DNA from: Chlamydiota bacterium
GTDB taxonomy: Bacteria; Auribacterota; Tritonobacteria; UBA1439
Reading direction: 5' to 3'
NCBI GenBank assembly: GCA_012729785.1
Contig: JAAYCL010000002.1
Location: 1 to 25,821 of the forward strand
Length of the DNA stretch: 25,821 nucleotides
Both the position numbers and the translations under genes were made by a program. How positions within the stretch are numbered: the first letter of the stretch is position 1; every line of letters starts with the position of its first letter. The notes under the pieces were generated by a model. It had not been told where the DNA came from, searched no databases, and saw only the letters and a list, made by a program, of their open reading frames with translations. Shown here piece after piece: positions 1-6,049 of the stretch.

Positions 1-60
1 AGCGGTTGTACCCTTTTATTTATCCAAGCCCTTCTTGACAATACTAATCTTCGCGGCGCC

Positions 61-78
61 CCCACCCCTAGGGGTGGG
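61..78. repeat. 18-bp perfect palindrome
   Basis: The sequence CCCACCCCTAGGGGTGGG reads the same on both strands (9-bp arms, no loop). It lies in the otherwise featureless first 150 bases. It has no T-tract, so it is not a standard intrinsic terminator; it could be part of the terminator of a gene outside the window or an operator. Nothing else recognisable was seen at 1-151. Confidence 0.5.
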
Positions 79-151
79 CGGGAGCCAACATCTCTCCGAA
101 AGCCCACACTTTAATCTACATCCCCGGGTCGAGGGCGGGCGGCGGCGATCC

Positions 152-181
152 TTGACAGAGGCGCCGGATATGCGCTATGGT
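152..181 (+). promoter_or_regulatory. sigma70-type promoter
   Basis: A perfect TTGACA -35 (152-157) is followed after 18 bases by TATGGT (176-181, 4 of 6 matches to TATAAT). The predicted transcript starts near 188, just before the ribosome-binding site of the gene at 216. This argues against the ATG at 177, which lies inside the -10 box. Confidence 0.5.
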
Positions 182-215
182 TGCGTGGAGGATCCGCGGG
201 CGGGAGGACGACGGG

Positions 216-938
216 ATGGCGTTCGACAAGGCGCAGATGCACCTGATCGCGATCGACGAGATCCGGCCGCTGGGGCAGGGCGACCGGGTCTGCGTGGACA
301 TGCTGTCGAACTTCGGGGAGGGGCACGGCCTCCTGGTGGGGGCGTACAACCGGGCGCTGTTTCTGGTCCACTGCGAGACCATCCCCAACCAGTTCGTCAA
401 CCAGCGCCCGGCGAGGGTCAATGCGGGTCCCGTGTCCATGTACGTCATGTGCGCCAACGGCTCCACCAAGTACCTCAACGAACTCCAGCCGGGCGACGAG
501 CTGCTCACGGTGAACGCGCGCGGCGACGTGTCGTCCAACCGCGTCGCCAGGAGCAAGATCGAGCCGCGGCCGATGCTCCTTGTCCGCGGGACCCACCGCG
601 TGTCGGGCGCCGACCTGTTCCGGCTCCACGACGAATCGGCGGGCTACTTCGACGGCTACCGGACGATCTTCCGCCTCAAGGATGTCGCGACCGGGAATCC
701 GGTCAGCGTTTTCGAGATCGATCGGTACAGGGGCCGGGAGGAGGGGATCCGCGCCGACCTCGACGTGGGCACGATCCTCCAGGACGCCGAGACCATCCCC
801 CTGGTGCGCGAGGACGGGGCGGCGATCTCCGTGAAGAAGCTCCAGGCCGGCGACAGGGTGTGGGCGTATATCCAGAACCCGAAACTGCAGTCGCGGCATT
901 TCGGCATGGCGTACGAAGGATTCTGCCTGGAGCGGTGA
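216..938 (+). CDS. Stand-alone C-terminal domain of archaeal-type 3-dehydroquinate synthase (DHQS II-like)
   Basis: The 240-residue protein matches the C-terminal half of the archaeal 3-dehydroquinate synthase family, which makes dehydroquinate by an alternative early shikimate route. Recognisable family stretches are RPLGQGDRVCVD (residues 17-28), GLLVGAYNRALFLVH (38-52), RPARVNAGPV (64-73), TKYLNELQPGDELL (84-97), TILQDAETIPLV (186-197) and RHFGMAYE (227-234). Full-length enzymes are about 330-370 residues; the N-terminal half is absent. Residues of about 125-182 form an extra segment between the usual KIExRPxLLV strand and the TILQ motif. The start at 216 was chosen because GGGAGGA lies 7 bases upstream and a promoter overlaps the earlier ATG at 177. 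It may not be a functional synthase: without the N-terminal half a binding or regulatory role is equally possible. The neighbours give no shikimate context. Confidence 0.6.
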   Translation: MAFDKAQMHLIAIDEIRPLGQGDRVCVDMLSNFGEGHGLLVGAYNRALFLVHCETIPNQFVNQRPARVNAGPVSMYVMCANGSTKYLNELQPGDELLTVNARGDVSSNRVARSKIEPRPMLLVRGTHRVSGADLFRLHDESAGYFDGYRTIFRLKDVATGNPVSVFEIDRYRGREEGIRADLDVGTILQDAETIPLVREDGAAISVKKLQAGDRVWAYIQNPKLQSRHFGMAYEGFCLER

Positions 939-1028
939 CGCCCCGGTCCCGCCCGCCCGTCCCCCGCAACGCCCGCCTCGCGGCGGCCTCTCCCTTCCGT
1001 TTCCCCCCCATGCCGGGGGCGATTGCGG

Positions 1029-1057
1029 TTGCCTTCCCGCCCGTCTGCGGCTACAGT
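1029..1057 (+). promoter_or_regulatory. sigma70-type promoter
   Basis: TTGCCT (1029-1034), a 17-base spacer and TACAGT (1052-1057) lie 31 bases before the start codon at 1089. The ribosome-binding GGAGG (1079-1083) sits inside the palindrome ACCTCCGGAGGT (1073-1084), which could partly mask it in the transcript. Confidence 0.5.
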
Positions 1058-1088
1058 AATGGAGAGGCGCCCACCTCCGGAGGTCGAG

Positions 1089-1643
1089 ATGAAGCGGATA
1101 CTCCTGCTCGTGCTGCTGGCCGGCGCGGCGCGGCGCGCGTGCGCCGGCGATATCCCGTTCAGGGGATTATGTGCCGGGGACGACGCCGTCTACGGGGCGA
1201 GGAAGGCCGCGTCGGCGCCCGAGGTCGCCCTCGCGCGCGATGGCGACGAGATGCGCCGCGTCTGGGCGGAGGACGTCACGGGGGCGTACCAGGACGCGCA
1301 GGGGCTGCCCGCGGTCGACTGGGATCGCGAATTCGTCGTGGCCGTCTTCCTCGGGGCGCGCCCCGCCGCGGGGCACGGGGTGCAGATCGAGGGGGTGGCG
1401 CTGAAGGGGAAGGTGCTGGAGGTCGCGGTGCGGGAGGTCGCCCCGGCCGCCCCCTCTGTTCCGCCGCGTCCCGTGTCGCCGTACGCAATGGCCGCATGCC
1501 CCCGCGAACGGATCCCCCTCGCCGGGATCCTGATGCTCCGGATGGTCGAGACCGGCGGACCGGTCATCGCCGAGCGCCCCGCATGGTCGTACCGCCTCAT
1601 GGACTCATCGCACGACGGCGCCGCGGGCGGAGGGGAGCGGTGA
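1089..1643 (+). CDS. Secreted PrcB-like domain protein
   Basis: The 184-residue protein begins with a signal peptide (MKRILLLVLLAGA, cleavage probably after ACA near residue 19). The middle resembles the PrcB C-terminal domain: a strand of the form FVVAVFLGARPAAGHGVQIEGV, then a strand ending KVLEVAVREVAP, then a Pro-rich and PY segment. In PrcB-family proteins this small beta-rich domain is linked to a surface protease complex; the role here is unknown. The start is set by GGAGG 5 bases upstream and by the signal peptide; an in-frame ATG at 1023 would lie upstream of the promoter. The stop overlaps the GTG start of the next gene, so the two are probably translated together. Both products are predicted to be exported. 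Confidence 0.5.
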   Translation: MKRILLLVLLAGAARRACAGDIPFRGLCAGDDAVYGARKAASAPEVALARDGDEMRRVWAEDVTGAYQDAQGLPAVDWDREFVVAVFLGARPAAGHGVQIEGVALKGKVLEVAVREVAPAAPSVPPRPVSPYAMAACPRERIPLAGILMLRMVETGGPVIAERPAWSYRLMDSSHDGAAGGGER

Positions 1644-3388
1644 GCGCCGTGCCGCCACGCCCTCTGTTGGCGGTCGTGTGCCTGGCGGCGTCGACCCTCT
1701 GCGCGGGCTGCGCCATCGTCTCCGTGGGCAAGATCCCTCGCCAGGAGGGGGTCTATCCGGCGCAGACCGGCCCCGACACGCCGCTGGTGCTCGCCATCCC
1801 GGGCCTGCGGATACCCGGGCTCCCGGTCGAGCAGGAGCAGCATTTCGGCTTCCTCGTGAAGATGCTCGCGGCGGAGGGGATCCCCTGCCGCGTCCTCGCC
1901 TACGACACCGTCGAGAACCCGCTCATCAGCGGCGCGGCGCTCTTCGCCTCGGACCTGGCGATCGCCTGGACCCGCGTCGGGCCGGCGGTGGTGCGCGAGG
2001 TCCAGTACGAGAACGAGCGCAGGGAGTCCCTCGGCCTCCCGCCGCTGCGGCGCCTCGTGCTCTTCGGCTACAGCCAGGGCGCGGTGATCATGGAGCAGAT
2101 CGCCTGCAGGGTCTTCTTCCAGCTCAAGCGCGACTACGACGCGATGGAGGCCCGCTTCGGCGAGGAGTGGCGGGCGCTCCGGCAGGACCCTGAGTTCCAG
2201 TTTCTGATGACCGCCCTCGACGACTTCCTCGTCATACGGAACATCAAGATCCAGCGCCAGCGCGAGTTCCGGCGCGATCCGGAGCTCCGCCAGTTCTACC
2301 AGCGCGCGGAGGATAAGCTCCATCGCCGCTTGAACGACTTCATCGCCTACCTCGACGATCCGTCGTCGGCCTACCCCGAGATCGACCGGTTCGAGGAGCC
2401 CGGCACGCCCCGGTACCCGAAGCGCTACCGGGAGCTCAGGCTCTGCGCGCACTCCCTCCAGCACTGCTCGCTCGAGGAGCGCGACCGGATACGGAACTTT
2501 CTCATCGACTACGCGCAGTACCACGACCTGCTCGCGCTCTCCCCCTCGTTCGTCTCGGCCGCCGGCTCCTTTTTCGGTTCCCCGCGCGCCAACGAGGGCA
2601 TGCTGCTGTTCAAACTCTTCCCGGTCCTCAGGCTTTTCGCGCGCCGGGAACTGACCCAGATCGCCCAGACGCGGATCGGCACCGTGTACCACCTCCGGAA
2701 CATGGAGGACCTCGCCCGGTCGAACAGGGACGAACGGTACCCGCTGGATCCCGACAATACCCTCTGTATCGTGGGGGTGAACGGCCCCCACGGCGACGGC
2801 ATCGTCGACCAGTCGAGCGCGCACCTGAGCGACCACGCGTTCGAGATCGTCAAGGCGCCGCGCCGCCGGGGCGATCCCGCGGCGGTTCTCTGCCGCGACC
2901 GCCTCCCCGACCTCACCGTCGTCCCCCTCCGCGTGATGCACTTCCCGGAGAGGGCGCTGGGCGGATGGGGGAGGCGGCGCTTCGGGGCGGCGTACATGGA
3001 GGAGGAGAACCCGGCGTTCGACTACCTGCGCAGGTTCCTGCGCGGCGACTGGGACGGTCTGCGCCTCGCGCTCGGCCGCGAGGAGGGGAGCCTCAGGCAG
3101 TTCATGCTCACGCTCGCCTTCGAGGGGGAGGCGTGGAAGAGCCCGTCCCCGCGCAGGCGGGGGCAGTCGCGGAACATCCGCGTCGACGGCCGCTACGACA
3201 ACCCCGCGGATCTGATCTTCACCTGGACCGGGCACTTCACGGCGCCGGGGGAGGAGATGAACCTGGTCGGGCCCGAGACCGCGGAGGGGACGCTCACCAT
3301 CGAGGCCGCGATGCCGTACGGGGAGCGGCTGCAGGTCCCGTTCACCGTCTATCCCGGCTGCAACAGTTTCGTAAAGATCGTGCACTGA
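1640..3388 (+). CDS. Alpha/beta-hydrolase-fold lipoprotein
   Basis: The 582-residue protein begins at GTG (GTGA overlap with the previous stop, GGAGGGGAG upstream). The N-terminus is a signal peptide ending in a lipobox-like LCAGC near residue 20, so it is probably a lipid-anchored envelope protein. After it comes LVLAIPGL, an oxyanion-loop-like strand, then LVLFGYSQGAVIM near residue 140, a classical G-x-S-x-G nucleophile elbow. GPHGDGIVDQSSAHLSD near residue 390 offers the acid and histidine of a lipase/esterase triad. A long helical, charged insertion of about 200 residues separates the two. The C-terminal ~80 residues look like a beta-domain (NPADLIFTWTGHF onward). A lipase, esterase or thioesterase is likely; the substrate cannot be read from the sequence. 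Confidence 0.6.
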   Translation: MSAVPPRPLLAVVCLAASTLCAGCAIVSVGKIPRQEGVYPAQTGPDTPLVLAIPGLRIPGLPVEQEQHFGFLVKMLAAEGIPCRVLAYDTVENPLISGAALFASDLAIAWTRVGPAVVREVQYENERRESLGLPPLRRLVLFGYSQGAVIMEQIACRVFFQLKRDYDAMEARFGEEWRALRQDPEFQFLMTALDDFLVIRNIKIQRQREFRRDPELRQFYQRAEDKLHRRLNDFIAYLDDPSSAYPEIDRFEEPGTPRYPKRYRELRLCAHSLQHCSLEERDRIRNFLIDYAQYHDLLALSPSFVSAAGSFFGSPRANEGMLLFKLFPVLRLFARRELTQIAQTRIGTVYHLRNMEDLARSNRDERYPLDPDNTLCIVGVNGPHGDGIVDQSSAHLSDHAFEIVKAPRRRGDPAAVLCRDRLPDLTVVPLRVMHFPERALGGWGRRRFGAAYMEEENPAFDYLRRFLRGDWDGLRLALGREEGSLRQFMLTLAFEGEAWKSPSPRRRGQSRNIRVDGRYDNPADLIFTWTGHFTAPGEEMNLVGPETAEGTLTIEAAMPYGERLQVPFTVYPGCNSFVKIVH

Positions 3389-3420
3389 GCCGTTCGGCCT
3401 CCCCCCCCGGGCCGGCCCTG

Positions 3421-3429
3421 TGCTACACT
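3421..3429 (+). promoter_or_regulatory. Extended -10 promoter element
   Basis: TGcTACACT (TG at 3421-3422, -10 hexamer 3424-3429) lies 29 bases before the start at 3459, within a C/G-only background. No good -35 box is visible, which is tolerated in extended -10 promoters. Confidence 0.4.
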
Positions 3430-3458
3430 ATCCCCGCCGACGACGAAAGGAAACCTCG

Positions 3459-4007
3459 ATGAGGCGAATGCCGGTGCTGCTGCTCATCCTCTGCTGCGCG
3501 GGCTGCGTCGTTTCCCGGCGGGCGTTCGACGGCCTGCGCGGGGAGAAGGCGCTGCTCGAGGCGAAGAACGCCGACCTTGTCCGCGAACATGAGAAGCTCG
3601 CCGCCGAGAAGGCGGCGGTTGACGCCGAGCTCGCCCGGTGCGGGCGCGAGGCCGCCGCGCACGAGCGGCGCGCGAACGACCTCGGCGAGACGAACCTCGA
3701 ACTGGGGCGCGAGCTCGAGGGGGAGAGGGCGCGGACGGCCGGGCTCGAGGCGCAGCTTCAAGAACGCGGCGGCTCCCTGGCCGAAGCCGTCGAGAAGGCG
3801 CGGTCCCTGGAGCGGAAGCTCGAACAGATCGAGAACGAGCGGGCCGTCGTCCAGCGCCAGTACCAGGCCCTCCTCGAGCGGCACGCCCAGCTCCAGCGCC
3901 GGTCCGGGGAGCCGGAACGAAGCGCTCCCCCGACCCCCCCGTCCGCGGAGGGAGGGGCCGGCGCGAAACAGGAAGAGAGCGGGCTGGAGGTCTCCGGCGG
4001 CGAATGA
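3459..4007 (+). CDS. Coiled-coil lipoprotein
   Basis: The 182-residue protein starts [16 protein letters not shown], a lipoprotein signal with the lipidated Cys at residue 16. Residues of about 25-150 are almost entirely charged heptads rich in E, K, R, L and A, predicting one long coiled coil. The tail (from about 155) is Pro-, Gly- and Ala-rich and probably disordered. AAAGGA lies 7 bases before the ATG. Such proteins often act as periplasmic tethers or spacers. No enzyme motif is present and no named family is recognised. Confidence 0.6.
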   Translation: MRRMPVLLLILCCAGCVVSRRAFDGLRGEKALLEAKNADLVREHEKLAAEKAAVDAELARCGREAAAHERRANDLGETNLELGRELEGERARTAGLEAQLQERGGSLAEAVEKARSLERKLEQIENERAVVQRQYQALLERHAQLQRRSGEPERSAPPTPPSAEGGAGAKQEESGLEVSGGE

Positions 4008-4027
4008 GGCGCGGGAAGGGAGCGGCG

Positions 4028-5416
4028 ATGGAGTACCGGGCGTGGTTCGAGTGTATCGCGGGGTGCGGCGAGCGGTACCCGCTCGACGAGATCGTGTTCC
4101 AGTGCCGGAGATGCGGCGAGCTGCTCGAGGTGCGCCATGCCATGGACGCCCTGCGGGCGACGCCCGGGGAGGAGTGGAAGAAGCTCTGGGACCGGAGGTA
4201 CCGCCGCACCGAGTGGCCGTACGGGAGCTCGGTCTGGGGCAAGAAGGAGCTCGTCTGCCCCGCGGTGAGGAACGACCGGATCGTCTCGCTCTACGAGGGG
4301 GGGAGCAACCTGTTCCGCGCCGACCGGTACGGCGCGCAGATCGGCGTCGACGAGCTGTGGGTGAAGCTCTGCGGCAACGAGCACACCGGCTCGTTCAAGG
4401 ATCTCGGGATGACCGTTCTGGTCTCGATGGTCAACCAGATGATTGCCGACGGCAAGAAGATCATCGGCGTCGCCTGCGCCTCGACCGGGGACACCTCCGC
4501 CGCGCTCGCCGCCTACTGCGCGGCCGCCGGCATCCAGGCGATCGTCTTCCTCCCGCGCGGCAAGGTCTCCACCGCCCAGCTCATCCAGCCGCTCGCGCAC
4601 GGGGCGCTCACGTTGTCGCTCGACACCGACTTCGACGGCTGCATGGCGCTCATCCGCGAGCTCTGCGCCCGGGAGAAGATCTACCTCGCGAACTCGATGA
4701 ACTCGCTCAGGGTCGAGGGGCAGAAGACGGTCGGGATCGAGATCGTGCAGCAGCTCGACTGGGAGGTCCCCGACTGGATCGTGATCCCCGGCGGCAACCT
4801 GGGCAACGTGAGCGCCCTCGGCAAGGGGCTCCTCGAGATGCGGGAGCTCGGGATCATCTCCCGGCTCCCCCGCATCGCGTGCGCGCAGGCGGCGCGGGCC
4901 AACCCGCTCTACCGTTCGTTCCTGTCGGGCTTCAAGGAGTTCCACCCCGTGAAGGCGGAGAGCACCGCCGCCACCGCCATCCAGATCGGCAACCCGGTGA
5001 GCGTCCGGAAGGCGGTCCGCGTCCTCTCCGCCTTCGACGGGGTCGTGGAGGAGGCGACGGAGGACGAGCTCGCGGACGCGAGCGCGCGCGCCGACCGCAC
5101 CGGGCTCTACACCTGCCCCCACACCGGCGTCGCCCTCGCGGCGCTGGTGAAGCTCGTCCGGCGCGGCGTGGTGCGGCGGAACGACCGCGTCGTCGTGATC
5201 TCGACCGCCCACGGGCTGAAGTTCTCCGAGTTCAAGACCCGCTACCACGAGGGGACCCTTCCGGGCGCCCCCCCGCGGCAGGCGAACCTCCCGGTCTCGC
5301 TGCCGGCGGAGTACGGGGCGGTCAGGGACGCGGTGCTTGGCGCGGTGGAGAAGGCGCGCGGGCGGGAAACGCTCAGAGGAACCGCAGGAGGCGGGAGAGG
5401 CGGTACCGCCGCGTGA
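4028..5416 (+). CDS. thrC: Threonine synthase (PLP-dependent)
   Basis: The 462-residue enzyme converts O-phosphohomoserine to threonine in the cytoplasm. The N-terminus carries a zinc-ribbon-like set of cysteines (C9, C13, C26, C29) found in one branch of threonine synthases. HTGSFKD (119-125) supplies the PLP Schiff-base lysine K124. [15 protein letters not shown] is the usual glycine/serine helix cap, IPGGNLGN near residue 253 is the phosphate-binding loop, and [12 protein letters not shown] lies near the C-terminus. Length fits the family. The start at 4028 has GGGAAGGGAG upstream; an ATG at 4004 overlapping the previous stop is the alternative. The last 44 bases overlap the end of the convergent transglycosylase gene on the other strand. 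Confidence 0.9.
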   Translation: MEYRAWFECIAGCGERYPLDEIVFQCRRCGELLEVRHAMDALRATPGEEWKKLWDRRYRRTEWPYGSSVWGKKELVCPAVRNDRIVSLYEGGSNLFRADRYGAQIGVDELWVKLCGNEHTGSFKDLGMTVLVSMVNQMIADGKKIIGVACASTGDTSAALAAYCAAAGIQAIVFLPRGKVSTAQLIQPLAHGALTLSLDTDFDGCMALIRELCAREKIYLANSMNSLRVEGQKTVGIEIVQQLDWEVPDWIVIPGGNLGNVSALGKGLLEMRELGIISRLPRIACAQAARANPLYRSFLSGFKEFHPVKAESTAATAIQIGNPVSVRKAVRVLSAFDGVVEEATEDELADASARADRTGLYTCPHTGVALAALVKLVRRGVVRRNDRVVVISTAHGLKFSEFKTRYHEGTLPGAPPRQANLPVSLPAEYGAVRDAVLGAVEKARGRETLRGTAGGGRGGTAA

Positions 5417-5939
5417 CCTGCCGCACGTAGCGCCGCGTCGAGGGGTAGCTGATCGCCCGGATGAACTGCCGGGCGTTGCCGGGGGTGCGCGTGGCGGCCA
5501 GCCAGCGGTCCACGTTCCGCCCCCCGGCGTTGTAGTGGGCGAGGGCGAACGGCACCGGGTCCCGGAAAGCACGGTAGCGCCGCATCGCCTTCGCGAGGTA
5601 CCAGCAGCCCACCTCGGTGTTCAGCTCCGGGTCGAGGAGCCCCTTCTTCGGCAGCGCGCTCCATCTGCGCCACGCGGCGTACTCCTTGCCGACCACGGGC
5701 ATCACCTGCATCAGCCCCCGTTCCCCCTTGGAGCCGCGCGCGTCCGCCCTGAAGTTGCTCTCGCGGCGCACCACCGCCTTCACGAGGAGCGGATCGAGGC
5801 CGTGGCGGGCGCTCGCCGCCCTGATGACGCCGTCGTAGACGGCCTCCCGGCGGCGCACGCAGTCGAGCATCACCGCGGAGATGACCGCGAGCATCAAGAC
5901 GATTAGCACGGGAAGGGAAAAGAGATTTTTTCCGGTCAT
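5373..5939 (-). CDS. Membrane-anchored lytic transglycosylase (Slt family)
   Basis: The 188-residue protein has one N-terminal membrane segment (about residues 7-25), placing the catalytic domain outside the inner membrane, where it cleaves the MurNAc-GlcNAc bond of peptidoglycan. Family motifs are [11 protein letters not shown] with catalytic Glu60, GLMQVMP (75-81) and the [15 protein letters not shown] block. Length is that of a minimal SLT domain plus anchor. The start at 5939 was chosen because it places the membrane segment directly after MTGKN; an in-frame ATG at 5993 lies upstream of the promoter-like element. No clear Shine-Dalgarno sequence is visible. The gene converges on and overlaps thrC by 44 bases. 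Confidence 0.85.
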   Translation of the reverse strand: MTGKNLFSLPVLIVLMLAVISAVMLDCVRRREAVYDGVIRAASARHGLDPLLVKAVVRRESNFRADARGSKGERGLMQVMPVVGKEYAAWRRWSALPKKGLLDPELNTEVGCWYLAKAMRRYRAFRDPVPFALAHYNAGGRNVDRWLAATRTPGNARQFIRAISYPSTRRYVRQVTRRYRLSRLLRFL

Positions 5940-5981
5940 CGGCGTGTGGTACCATCGTGCCGTATCCGGCGGCGACGCAGG

Positions 5982-5990
5982 AGCATAGCA
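5982..5990 (-). promoter_or_regulatory. Extended -10 promoter for the transglycosylase gene
   Basis: Read on the minus strand, this is TGcTATGCT (TG at 5990-5989, hexamer 5987-5982), about 45 bases before the start at 5939. The -35 region is weak. It matches the TGcTA pattern of other promoters in the window. Confidence 0.35.
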
Positions 5991-6049
5991 CAAGACCGGG
6001 GAGCCCCGCCACCGCTAAACGCGGCGGCGTTCCCGGGAGGTCGGGCGCG

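Noticed and set aside
35-1639. Open frame running upstream of the alpha/beta-hydrolase gene from position 35
   Set aside because: It overlaps two better-supported genes in other frames, is Arg/Gly/Pro-rich nonsense, and the lipoprotein signal begins only at the GTG at 1640.
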